Positions 5,497 through 12,894 of a DNA stretch of 13,756 nt are shown piece by piece. Under the pieces are notes generated by a model. It saw only the letters and a list, made by a program, of their open reading frames with translations, was not told the origin of the DNA and did not search any database. A program made the translations under genes and the position numbers. The DNA comes from CAMDHY01 sp943372725 (lineage in GTDB: Bacteria > Pseudomonadota > Alphaproteobacteria > Rhizobiales > Segnochrobactraceae). The first letter of the stretch is position 1; the number at the start of each line of letters is the position of its first letter. The stretch lies in NCBI GenBank assembly GCA_943372725.1, contig CALRZT010000098.1, positions 1-13,756 on the forward strand. Direction: 5' to 3'.

Positions 5497-6060
5497 GTGA
5501 CGCCGGGGCGGTCCATCGTGCCTAGGGCCGTCGTCACCTTCGTGCGCGCCGTCGACGCCTTCAACAAGGCCGTCGGCCATTTCGCCATGGGCCTGTTTTT
5601 CGTCCTCGCGGCGATCATGCTCTACGCCGTCGCCTCGCGCGCCTTCCTCGGCCAACCGGTGAACTGGGCACTGGAGATGTCGCAGTTCGTGCTGTCGGCC
5701 TACTACCTGCTCGGCGGCGCCTACGCGATGCAGATGGGCAGCCACGTCCGGATGGACCTCATCTACGGCGCCCGCACGCCGCGCACCCGCGCGATGATCG
5801 ACGCCTTCACCATCTTCTTCGTCATCTTCTATCTCGGGGTGGTGATCGCCGGCGGTCTCTCCAGCACCGAATACGCGCTCACCTACGGCCAGAAGAACTA
5901 CACCTCCTGGGCGCCGCCGATGTGGCCGATCAAGATGGTGATGACGCTCGGCGTCTTCCTCGTGCTGCTGCAGGCGCTGTCGAACCTGTGCAAGGACATC
6001 GCCCTCCTGCGCGGCACGCCGATCGGCGAGCCTTCGATCGACCGGAATCCGGTCGCATGA
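5497..6060 (+). CDS. TRAP transporter small permease subunit (DctQ family), second system
   Basis: This 187-residue DctQ-type membrane protein has four hydrophobic segments at about residues 29-49, 57-80, 100-122 and 141-165. The VNWALEMSQFVL stretch at the head of TM2 is the family W-x-x-E pattern, followed by GSHVRMDLIY. There is no ATG before residue 31, which is inside TM1, so the start must be a GTG. GTG 5497 lies only 2 nt after GGAGGG, which is close. GTG 5518, in frame and preceded by GGGGCGG, is an alternative. The stop overlaps the next start as ATGA. It begins 28 bases after an intrinsic terminator, so its promoter or read-through control must lie within that short leader. Confidence 0.93.
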   Translation: MTPGRSIVPRAVVTFVRAVDAFNKAVGHFAMGLFFVLAAIMLYAVASRAFLGQPVNWALEMSQFVLSAYYLLGGAYAMQMGSHVRMDLIYGARTPRTRAMIDAFTIFFVIFYLGVVIAGGLSSTEYALTYGQKNYTSWAPPMWPIKMVMTLGVFLVLLQALSNLCKDIALLRGTPIGEPSIDRNPVA

Positions 6061-7382
6061 GCCCGGAGCTGATCACCCTCTTCATGTTCGCGACGATGAT
6101 GGTGCTGCTCCTCACCGGGCAGTTCGTCTTCGGCGTCATAGGCTTCGTCGGCGCGGCGGCGGCGCTAGCCCTCTGGGGCGCCGGCTCGATGGAGATGCCG
6201 TTCAACGCCGCCATCCAGGTGATGAACTGGTTCCCGCTGATCACGGTGCCGTTCTTCGTCTTCATGGGCTTCATGTTCTCGGAGTCCGGCGTCGCCAACA
6301 ATCTCTACCGGATGTTCCACATCTGGTTCGGCTCGGTGCGTGGCGGCCTCGCGCTCGGCACCCTCGGGCTGATGGTGGTGATCTCCTGCATGAACGGCCT
6401 CAGCGTCGCCGGCATGGCGATCGGTGCCACCGTGGCGCTGCCGGAGCTTCTGCGCCGCGGCTACGACAAGACGATGGTGACCGGCGTCATCCAAGGCGGC
6501 TCCTCGCTCGGCATCCTCATCCCGCCGAGCGTCGTCCTCGTGCTCTACGCCATGATCGCCCGCCAGCCGGTGCTGCAGCTCTGGCTCGCCGGCGTCGGCC
6601 CAGGCCTCCTGATGGCGACGATCTTCGGCATCTACATCTACGTGCGCTGCCGCCTGCAGCCGCACATGGGCCCGGCGATGCCGGCGGAGGAGCGGGCGGC
6701 GATCACGCCGCGCGAGAAGTTCGCTGCGCTGCGCGCCGGCATCCTGCCGCTCCTCGTCTTCGGCGTCATGATGGGCCTGTTCCTCGGCGGCTACACGAGC
6801 CTCGTGGAAAGCTCGGTCGTCGGCGCGCTGCTCGCGACGCTCGCCGCCGCCGTCTCCGGACGGCTCACCGTCAAGGTGCTCGCCGACACCAGCCGCGGCA
6901 CGCTCGGCATCAGCTGCATGTTCCTGTGGATCATCCTCGCCGCGCTCTGCTTCGGCGCCGTCTATGACGGCCTCGGCGCGGTCAAGGCGATCGAGGGCCT
7001 ACTGCTCGGCAGCCTGGATCTCGATCCCTGGACGATCCTTGTCCTGATGCTGCTGTCGTTCATCATCATGGGGATGTTCCTCGACGATACGGCGATGCTG
7101 GTCATCGTCGCGCCGCTCTACATCCCGCTGGTGCTGAAGCTCGGCTTCAACCCGATCTGGTTCGGCATCCTCTACACGATCACCTGCCAGATCGCCTACA
7201 TCACCCCGCCGTTCGGCTATAACCTGTTCCTGATGCGGGCGATGGCGCCGCCGGAGATCACGCTCGGCGACATCTATCGCTCGGTGGTGCCGTTCGCGCT
7301 GATGATGGTGCTGACCATCGTCATCCTGATGGTGTTCCCGCAGGTCGCCCTGTGGCTGCCGAACGCCTACATGGGCCGCTGA
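6057..7382 (+). CDS. TRAP transporter large permease subunit (DctM family), second system
   Basis: This 441-residue, highly hydrophobic DctM-type translocation subunit has about twelve membrane segments. Family landmarks are NGLSVAGMAIGATVALPELL in the place of the usual SGSA motif, GGSSLGILIPPSVV, and near the C terminus CQIAYITPPFGYNLFLM. ATG 6057 overlaps the dctQ TGA. Homology begins at this ATG; the open frame upstream to 5922 is a dctQ shadow. It is clearly divergent from the first DctM in the window, so the two systems are not a recent duplication. The stop codon lies inside the loop of a terminator-like hairpin (7373-7403). Confidence 0.96.
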   Translation: MSPELITLFMFATMMVLLLTGQFVFGVIGFVGAAAALALWGAGSMEMPFNAAIQVMNWFPLITVPFFVFMGFMFSESGVANNLYRMFHIWFGSVRGGLALGTLGLMVVISCMNGLSVAGMAIGATVALPELLRRGYDKTMVTGVIQGGSSLGILIPPSVVLVLYAMIARQPVLQLWLAGVGPGLLMATIFGIYIYVRCRLQPHMGPAMPAEERAAITPREKFAALRAGILPLLVFGVMMGLFLGGYTSLVESSVVGALLATLAAAVSGRLTVKVLADTSRGTLGISCMFLWIILAALCFGAVYDGLGAVKAIEGLLLGSLDLDPWTILVLMLLSFIIMGMFLDDTAMLVIVAPLYIPLVLKLGFNPIWFGILYTITCQIAYITPPFGYNLFLMRAMAPPEITLGDIYRSVVPFALMMVLTIVILMVFPQVALWLPNAYMGR

Positions 7383-7403
7383 CGCCGGCCCTTTGCCTTT
7401 TTT
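7373..7403 (+). terminator. Terminator overlapping the dctM stop codon
   Basis: GGGCCG (7373-7378) and CGGCCC (7386-7391) form a 6-bp stem with a 7-base loop, followed by TTTGCCTTTTTT (7392-7403). The dctM TGA (7380-7382) lies in the loop. The short stem and interrupted T tract suggest a partial terminator between the permease genes and dctP; ribosomes ending dctM would hinder folding. Confidence 0.5.
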
Positions 7404-7426
7404 GACGGTGGCCGCCGGCCGCCGTC
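7404..7426 (+). promoter_or_regulatory. Second intercistronic hairpin before dctP
   Basis: GACGGTGGCC (7404-7413) pairs with GGCCGCCGTC (7417-7426) over ten pairs, one of them G-U, with a three-base loop. It directly follows the T run of the preceding stem. TTGACG (7402-7407) could serve as a -35 for a separate dctP promoter, but no clear -10 follows. It may protect the 5' end of a dctP message. Confidence 0.4.
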
Positions 7427-7466
7427 TCCACGGCCCCGCCAAGCGGGCAACAAAAGGGGAAGAGCA

Positions 7467-8534
7467 ATGAGCGAGACCAAGCGCCTCAGCAAACGCCAGT
7501 TCCTGAAGAACGCCGGCCTCGCCGGTGCCGGCGCCGTCGGCGCCACGACGCTCGCCGCGCCCTACGTCAAGGCGCAGAGCCCGATCAAGTGGCGCCTGCA
7601 GACCTATGCCGGCCCGGCGCTCGCCGAGCACGTCATCAAGCCGTCGATCGAGGCCTTCAACAAGGCCGCCAACGGCGAGATGACGATCGAACTCTACACC
7701 GCCGACCAGCTGGTGCCGCAGGGCGAGCTGTTCCGCGCCGTCCAGCAGGGCACCATCGACGCCGCCCAGAGCGACGACGACTCGATGGCCTCGCCGGTCG
7801 ACGTGGCGGTGTTCGCCGCCTACTTCCCGTTCGCCTCGCGCTACAGCCTCGACATCCCGGCCCTCTTCCACAACTACGGCCTCAACCAGATCTGGGAGGA
7901 GGCCTATGCCGAGGTGCCGGGCGTGAAGTGGCTCGGCGCCGGCTCGTGGGACCCGTGCAACTTCGTCACGACGAAGGCGATCCGCAGCGTCGCCGATCTC
8001 AAGGGCCTGCGCGTCTTCACCTTCCCGACGGGCGGCCGCTTCCTCGAGCGCTTCGGCGTGGTGCCGGTGACGCTGCCGTGGGAGGACATCGAGGTCGCCA
8101 TCCAGACCGGCGAGATCGACGGCGTCGCCTGGTGCGGCGCCACCGAGGCCTACACCGTCGGCTGGGCCGACATCACCAAGTACTACCTGACGAACAACAT
8201 CTCCGGCGCCTGGTGCGGCTCCTACTTCGCCAATTCCGACCGCTGGAACGAGCTGCCGGAGCACCTGAAGACGCTGTTCCAGCTGTCGATGGACAGCTCC
8301 AACTACTACCGGCAGCACTGGTACTGGTGGGGCGAGGCGCACTACCGCGTCACCGGCGGCAAGCTCGAACTCACCACCATTCCGCCCGAGGAGTGGAAGC
8401 AGGTCGAGGACGAGGCGCTGAAGTTCTGGGACGAGATCGCCCAGCGCAGCCCGCGCGACGCCAAGGTCGTCGAGATCCTGAAGAAATACACCGACACCAT
8501 GCAGAAGGCCGGCGCGCCCTACCGCTACGGCTGA
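7467..8534 (+). CDS. TRAP transporter substrate-binding protein (DctP superfamily), Tat-like leader
   Basis: This 355-residue periplasmic receptor belongs to the branch often labelled mannitol/chloroaromatic (related to the 2-keto-acid binder TakP). The leader SKRQFLK (residues 8-14), a hydrophobic A/G-rich stretch and APYVKA before QSP (cleavage at about 36) form a Tat-type signal with KR in place of RR. Domain landmarks are QLVPQGELFRAVQQGTIDAA (81-100), SVADLKGLRVF (174-184), FGVVPVTLPWEDIEVAIQTG (196-215) and GVAWCGATEAY (219-229). Where DctP proteins usually have the ligand arginine, this one has F184. GGGGAAG 6 nt before the ATG is a strong ribosome-binding site. It is the last gene of its operon, after two hairpins. 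Ligand unknown. Confidence 0.94.
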   Translation: MSETKRLSKRQFLKNAGLAGAGAVGATTLAAPYVKAQSPIKWRLQTYAGPALAEHVIKPSIEAFNKAANGEMTIELYTADQLVPQGELFRAVQQGTIDAAQSDDDSMASPVDVAVFAAYFPFASRYSLDIPALFHNYGLNQIWEEAYAEVPGVKWLGAGSWDPCNFVTTKAIRSVADLKGLRVFTFPTGGRFLERFGVVPVTLPWEDIEVAIQTGEIDGVAWCGATEAYTVGWADITKYYLTNNISGAWCGSYFANSDRWNELPEHLKTLFQLSMDSSNYYRQHWYWWGEAHYRVTGGKLELTTIPPEEWKQVEDEALKFWDEIAQRSPRDAKVVEILKKYTDTMQKAGAPYRYG

Positions 8535-8564
8535 TCCGCAGGCGCCGCGGCGCCGCCGAAATCC

Positions 8565-8596
8565 CCGCTCCCGGCCGCCGCTCGGCCCGGGAGCGG
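8565..8596 (+). terminator. Hairpin after the second TRAP operon
   Basis: Perfect 10-bp arms CCGCTCCCGG (8565-8574) and CCGGGAGCGG (8587-8596) with a 12-base loop begin 31 bases after the dctP stop. No T tract follows. It probably marks the 3' end of the operon. Confidence 0.5.
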
Positions 8597-8712
8597 TCGC
8601 CGCCGAAGCCGCGGCACAGAAATGCGGCATCGTGTGATCCGTTTCGCGCCAGGCGACGTACGAACGTCTTGTCCGCGCGGGAGCGACCACGCCCGCTCCA
8701 GCGCCCTGCCGG

Positions 8713-9045
8713 ATGACGAGCGGTGGCGACATGAAGGGAAACTACGCCTCAAACGACGCCGGCCCCGACTATGCGGCCGACCGCGTCTCCTTCGAGACCT
8801 CGGCGGTGGTGCTGATCGCCGACCTTTTGGAACGGTCCTACATCGAGACGATCGCGCGCTATGGCGAGCACGATCCCGCGCGCGCCCACGCCGCCCTCGA
8901 CGCCACGCTCGGCCTCGTCGAGGAGACGGTGGGGATGCGGGAGGCGCAGGCCGAATCGCGCATCGACCGCACCGTCCTGCAGATCGTACGGGCGAGCCTC
9001 ACCGTCGTCGTCGACAACGCGAGAGCCCGCATCCCAACGGGGTGA
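8713..9045 (+). CDS. Small hypothetical protein (110 aa)
   Basis: I do not recognise this protein. It has strong G/C third-position bias and is not the shadow of another gene. Two starts are possible: ATG 8713 (110 aa), or ATG 8731 (104 aa), which has GGTGG 5 nt upstream and may be better. From about residue 26 it is likely almost wholly helical and soluble: SFETSAVVLIADLLERSYI, then a charged turn (GEHDPAR), then two amphipathic stretches ending VVVDNARARIPTG. There is no signal peptide, cysteine or metal motif. It stands alone, 178 bases after the TRAP operon and converging on lepA with 97 bases between them. A small helical regulatory or adaptor protein is possible but unsupported. Confidence 0.6.
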   Translation: MTSGGDMKGNYASNDAGPDYAADRVSFETSAVVLIADLLERSYIETIARYGEHDPARAHAALDATLGLVEETVGMREAQAESRIDRTVLQIVRASLTVVVDNARARIPTG

Positions 9046-9119
9046 GGGCGGGGCAAGGGACGAGAGCGCCACCCCGCGGCTGGCTGGGCTCGGCCGGGGA
9101 GGTCCAAGGCGTGCGGGTG

Positions 9120-9139
9120 CGCGCAGACTTTGGTGCGCG
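9120..9139. terminator. Weak hairpin between the hypothetical gene and lepA
   Basis: CGCGCA (9120-9125) pairs with TGCGCG (9134-9139) around an 8-base loop, 4 bases beyond the lepA stop in the lepA direction. There is no T tract either way. It could end both converging transcripts, but a 6-bp GC stem is easily found by chance in this DNA. Confidence 0.2.
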
Positions 9140-9142
9140 GGC

Positions 9143-10948
9143 CTAGACGTCCACCTTCAGCGCGGCGATGAAGGCCTCCTGGGGAATCTCGACGCGGCCG
9201 AACTGGCGCATGCGCTTCTTGCCCTCCTTCTGCTTGTCGAGGAGCTTGCGCTTGCGGGTGGCGTCGCCGCCGTAGCACTTCGCCGTCACGTCCTTCCGGA
9301 GCGCCCGGATCGTCTCGCGGGCGATGATCTTGCCGCCGATTGCCGCCTGCACCGGGATCTGGAACATGTGCGGCGGGATCAGTTCCTTCAGCTTCTCGCA
9401 CATCGCCCGACCGCGCCGCTCCGCCTGGGTGCGGTGGACGAGCATCGACAGGGCGTCGACCGGCTCGGCGTTGACGAGGATCTGCATCTTCACGAGATCG
9501 CCCGGCTGGTAGTCGGTCAGCTGGTAGTCGAAGGAGGCGTAGCCCTTCGAGATCGACTTCAGGCGGTCGTAGAAGTCGAACACCACCTCGTTCAGCGGCA
9601 GGTCGTAGGTCGCCATCGCCCGCTTGCCGACGTAGCTCAGGTCGACCTGCACGCCGCGCCGCTCCTGGCAGAGCTTCAGCACCGAGCCGAGATAGTCGTC
9701 GGGCGTCAGGATCGTCGCGCGGATCCACGGCTCGGCGATCTCCTCGATCTTCACCGGGTCCGGCATGTCGGCCGGGTTGTGGAGCTCGAGTTCGGTGCCG
9801 TTGGTCTGGGTGATCTTGTAGACGACCGAGGGGGCGGTCGCGATCAGGTCGAGGTTGAACTCGCGCTCCAGCCGCTCCTGGATGATCTCGAGGTGCAGCA
9901 GCCCGAGGAAGCCGCAGCGGAAGCCGAAGCCGAGCGCCGCCGAGGACTCCATCTCGAAGGAGAAGCTCGCGTCGTTGAGGCGCAGCCGCCCCATCGCCGA
10001 CCGCAGGTCCTCGAAGTCGGCGGCGTCGACCGGGAACAGCCCGCAGAACACCACCGGCTGCGCCGGCCGGAAGCCCGGCAGCATCTCGGCGGCGGGCTTC
10101 TTCTCGTCGGTGATGGTGTCGCCGACGCGGGTATCGGCCACTTCCTTGATGGAGGCGGTGAAGAAGCCGACGTCGCCCGGACCGAGCGCGTCCATCGCCA
10201 CCATCTTCGGGGTGAAGACGCCGAGCCGCTCCACCTCGTAGGCGGCGTCGGTGCCCATCATCAGGATGCGCTGACCCTTGCGCATCTTGCCGTCGATGAC
10301 GCGCACCAGCACGACGACGCCGAGATAGGCGTCGTACCAGCTGTCGACCAGCATCGCCTTCAGCGGCGCGTCGACGTCGCCCTGCGGCGGCGGCAGGCGG
10401 GTGACGATCGCCTCCAGCACGTCGTCGATGCCGAGGCCGGTCTTGGCCGAGATCATCACGGCGTTGGAGGCGTCGAGGCCGATCACCTCCTCGATCTGCT
10501 CCTTGATGCGCTCGGGCTCGGCGGCGGGCAGGTCGATCTTGTTGAGGATCGGCACGATCTCATGGTTGTTGTCGATCGCCTTATAGACGTTGGCGAGCGT
10601 CTGCGCCTCGACGCCCTGGCTGGCGTCGACGACGAGCAGCGAGCCCTCGCAGGCGGCGAGCGAGCGCGACACCTCATAGGCGAAGTCGACGTGGCCGGGC
10701 GTGTCCATGAGGTTCAGGACGTAGGTCTTGCCGTCCTTCGCCGGGTATTCGAGGCGGACCGTCTGCGCCTTGATGGTGATGCCGCGCTCGCGCTCGATGT
10801 CCATCGAGTCGAGCACCTGATCCTTCATCTCGCGGGCGGTGAGGCCACCGGTGCGCTGGATGAGGCGATCGGCCAACGTCGACTTGCCATGGTCGATGTG
10901 GGCGATGATCGAGAAGTTGCGGATGAGCGGCTGTGGGGCACGGGTCAT
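9143..10948 (-). CDS. lepA: Elongation factor 4 (LepA), translational GTPase
   Basis: This 601-residue translational GTPase binds the ribosome, has been linked to back-translocation and to ribosome biogenesis, and is nearly universal in bacteria. All GTPase motifs are visible: AHIDHGKST (16-24, P loop), RGITIKA (switch I), DTPGH, NKID and SAK. The LepA-specific C-terminal domain ends with CYGGDATRKRKLLDKQKEGK, which separates it from EF-G. Length equals the family norm. ATG 10948-10946 begins MTRAPQPLIRNFSIIAHIDH, where homologues start. The frame is open to 11176, but that extension is arginine-rich and runs into the panB promoter region, so it is rejected. It is divergent from panB. Confidence 0.98.
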   Translation of the reverse strand: MTRAPQPLIRNFSIIAHIDHGKSTLADRLIQRTGGLTAREMKDQVLDSMDIERERGITIKAQTVRLEYPAKDGKTYVLNLMDTPGHVDFAYEVSRSLAACEGSLLVVDASQGVEAQTLANVYKAIDNNHEIVPILNKIDLPAAEPERIKEQIEEVIGLDASNAVMISAKTGLGIDDVLEAIVTRLPPPQGDVDAPLKAMLVDSWYDAYLGVVVLVRVIDGKMRKGQRILMMGTDAAYEVERLGVFTPKMVAMDALGPGDVGFFTASIKEVADTRVGDTITDEKKPAAEMLPGFRPAQPVVFCGLFPVDAADFEDLRSAMGRLRLNDASFSFEMESSAALGFGFRCGFLGLLHLEIIQERLEREFNLDLIATAPSVVYKITQTNGTELELHNPADMPDPVKIEEIAEPWIRATILTPDDYLGSVLKLCQERRGVQVDLSYVGKRAMATYDLPLNEVVFDFYDRLKSISKGYASFDYQLTDYQPGDLVKMQILVNAEPVDALSMLVHRTQAERRGRAMCEKLKELIPPHMFQIPVQAAIGGKIIARETIRALRKDVTAKCYGGDATRKRKLLDKQKEGKKRMRQFGRVEIPQEAFIAALKVDV

Positions 10949-11046
10949 GGCGTGCCAGATAGCACCCGACCCCCGGCGCGCCAAGCGGCGCAGACGCTGG
11001 AGGGCGTGGTTCGCGTGCCATGGCAACGGCCGCCGCCGATCGGCGT

Positions 11047-11073
11047 TGAATATGCCGCAGTGCAGCGTTACAA
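11047..11073 (-). promoter_or_regulatory. Possible lepA promoter
   Basis: On the minus strand TTGTAA (11073-11068) and TATTCA (11052-11047) are separated by 15 bases, in the only A/T-rich part of the lepA-panB gap and about 100 bases upstream of lepA. Spacing is short and the match modest, so this is a weak call. Confidence 0.2.
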
Positions 11074-11082
11074 ATTCGTGAT

Positions 11083-11112
11083 CGCGGAGCGAGAGGTCGC
11101 CAACGCTCCGCG
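11083..11112. promoter_or_regulatory. Perfect 9-bp inverted repeat upstream of panB
   Basis: CGCGGAGCG (11083-11091) and CGCTCCGCG (11104-11112) are separated by 12 bases, and the repeat ends 32 bases before the panB start. It could be an operator shared by lepA and panB or a 5' leader stem of the panBC message. Confidence 0.35.
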
Positions 11113-11144
11113 GACAAAACAGACGGCGGCCGGGACGAGCCAAG

Positions 11145-11978
11145 ATGAGCGCAGCGGGACGGTCACGCCGGGTCACCGCACCGGAAGTCGCGGCCCGGAA
11201 AGGCGGTGAGCCGGTCGTCGTACTGACCGCCTACACGGCGGCGACGGCGAAATTCCTCGATCCGCACGTCGATGTGCTGCTGGTCGGCGACAGCCTCGGC
11301 ATGGTCGTCTACGGCTTCGAATCGACCGTCGCGGTGACGCCGGAGCTGATGATCGCCCACGGCGCCGCCGTCGTGCGGGGGTCGCAGACCTCGCTCGTCG
11401 TGGTCGACCTGCCCTTCGGCAGCTACCAGGAGAGCCCGGAGCAGGCCTTCCGCACCGCAGCACGCATCATGGCGCAGACCGGCTGCGGCGCGGTGAAGCT
11501 CGAGGGCGGCGCCGAGATGGCCGAAACCGTCCACTTCCTCACCCAGCGCGGCGTCCCGGTGATGGGCCACGTCGGCATGACGCCGCAGGCGGTGAACACC
11601 CTCGGCGGCTTCCGCGCCCGCGGGCGCACGGATGCCGAGGCGATCAAGATCCGCGACGACGCCCGCGCCATCTCCGACGCCGGCGCCTTCTCCGTCGTGC
11701 TCGAGGCGATGCTGGAGCCGATCGCCCGCCAGATCACCGCGGAACTGCCGATCGTCACCATCGGCATCGGCGGCTCGCCGGCCTGCGATGGCCAGGTGCT
11801 GGTCAGCGAGGACCTCGTCGGCCTGTTCGACGACTTCAAGCCGCGCTTCGTCAAGCGCTATGCCGAGCTCGGTGCGCAGCTGTCGGAGGCGGCCGCTGCC
11901 TATGCCGCCGACGTCAAGGCACGCCGCTTCCCCGGGCCGGAGCACGTCTTCGGCACGCCGAAGAAGCAGACCGCCTGA
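11145..11978 (+). CDS. panB: 3-methyl-2-oxobutanoate hydroxymethyltransferase (ketopantoate synthesis)
   Basis: PanB transfers a hydroxymethyl group from 5,10-methylene-tetrahydrofolate to 2-oxoisovalerate, giving ketopantoate, the first committed step of pantothenate synthesis in the cytoplasm. The 277-residue length fits. Conserved elements are LTAYTAATAKFLD at about 27-39; metal-binding VGDSLGM (D49), DLPFGSYQ (D88) and KLEGG (K118, E120); GHVGMTPQ (141-148); and VVLEAM with the likely catalytic acid E187. Only a weak ribosome-binding site (GGGACGAG) precedes the ATG. panC follows 14 bases after the stop, forming a panBC operon. Confidence 0.97.
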   Translation: MSAAGRSRRVTAPEVAARKGGEPVVVLTAYTAATAKFLDPHVDVLLVGDSLGMVVYGFESTVAVTPELMIAHGAAVVRGSQTSLVVVDLPFGSYQESPEQAFRTAARIMAQTGCGAVKLEGGAEMAETVHFLTQRGVPVMGHVGMTPQAVNTLGGFRARGRTDAEAIKIRDDARAISDAGAFSVVLEAMLEPIARQITAELPIVTIGIGGSPACDGQVLVSEDLVGLFDDFKPRFVKRYAELGAQLSEAAAAYAADVKARRFPGPEHVFGTPKKQTA

Positions 11979-11992
11979 GCCGACGGCCAGAC

Positions 11993-12826
11993 ATGGACGT
12001 CGTCCGCACCGTCGCCGACCTGCGGCGCCGCCTGCCGCAGGGCGCAGGGCCGCAGCAGCCGTGCGCGCTCGTGCCCACCATGGGCAACCTGCACGAGGGC
12101 CATCTCGACCTCGTGCGCGTCGCCAGGGCGCGCGGCGGCCCGGTCGCGGTGTCGATCTTCGTCAACCCGCTGCAGTTCGCCCCGAGCGAGGACTTCGACC
12201 GCTATCCGCGCACCTTCGAGGCCGACCTCGAGAAGCTCGGCGCCCTCGGCGTCGACGTCGTCTATGCGCCGACGGTGGCGGAGATGTATCCCGAGCCGCA
12301 GACCGTGCGCGTCGTGCCGCCGCCGGCGCTGACCGACATCCTGGAAGGCGCGGTCCGCCCGGGCTTCTTCACCGGCGTGGCCACCGTGGTGGCGAAGCTC
12401 TTCCTGATGGTTCGGCCGGCGGTCGCGGTGTTCGGCAAGAAGGACTACCAGCAGCTGCGCGTCGTCGAGGCGATGGTGCGGCAGCTGTCGATGGGCGTCG
12501 AGATCGTTGGCGTCGAGACGGCACGCGCCGAGGACGGCCTCGCCCTGTCCTCGCGCAACGGCTACCTCACCGCGGACGAGCGCGCCGAGGCGCCGGCGCT
12601 CCGGCGCATCCTGGAGCGGGCGGCGGCGAGCCTTCGAGCCGGCGAGAGCATCGGTGGCGTCGAGGCGGACGCGGCAGCGGCGCTCGCCGGCCGCGGCTGG
12701 CACGTCGACTACGTCGCGGTGCGGCGGCAGAGCGACCTCTCCGAGCCGCAGCCGGGCGACGCCCTCGTCATCGTCGCCGCGGCGAAGCTCGGCGCGACGC
12801 GGCTCATCGACAACATCGAGGTGTGA
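11993..12826 (+). CDS. panC: Pantothenate synthetase (pantoate--beta-alanine ligase)
   Basis: PanC condenses pantoate with beta-alanine using ATP through a pantoyl-adenylate, making pantothenate. It belongs to the HIGH-type nucleotidyltransferases. Visible motifs are PTMGNLHEGH (28-37; H34 and H37 are the HxGH histidines), FVNPLQFAPSEDFDRYPR (56-73; pantoate site), RPGFFTGVATVV (122-133), FGKKDYQQL (147-155) and the KMSKS-like ALSSRN (184-189). RPGFF has Phe where E. coli has His (RPGHF). Length of 277 residues is normal. It lies directly behind panB, with no clear separate promoter. No panD or panE is in the window. Confidence 0.97.
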   Translation: MDVVRTVADLRRRLPQGAGPQQPCALVPTMGNLHEGHLDLVRVARARGGPVAVSIFVNPLQFAPSEDFDRYPRTFEADLEKLGALGVDVVYAPTVAEMYPEPQTVRVVPPPALTDILEGAVRPGFFTGVATVVAKLFLMVRPAVAVFGKKDYQQLRVVEAMVRQLSMGVEIVGVETARAEDGLALSSRNGYLTADERAEAPALRRILERAAASLRAGESIGGVEADAAAALAGRGWHVDYVAVRRQSDLSEPQPGDALVIVAAAKLGATRLIDNIEV

Positions 12827-12894
12827 GAGCGGGCGCACGGCGTGAGCCGCGCGGGCGGCAAATAGGCCCTGCCAAGGGCAGCACGTGCCTTCGC

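Noticed and set aside
8655..8668. GACGT-ACGA-ACGTC palindrome upstream of the hypothetical gene
   Set aside because: Five-base arms are too short to support as an operator without conservation data.
6999..8732. 577-aa minus-strand frame over the second TRAP operon
   Set aside because: Antisense of dctM and dctP; histidine/arginine/glutamate-rich noise.
8861..11209. 782-aa plus-strand frame opposite lepA
   Set aside because: Antisense of a textbook LepA; composition is typical of reverse-strand GC-rich code.
12869..12881. Small hairpin CTGCC-AAG-GGCAG between converging panC and GNAT genes
   Set aside because: Only 5 bp and no T tract; expected often by chance here.
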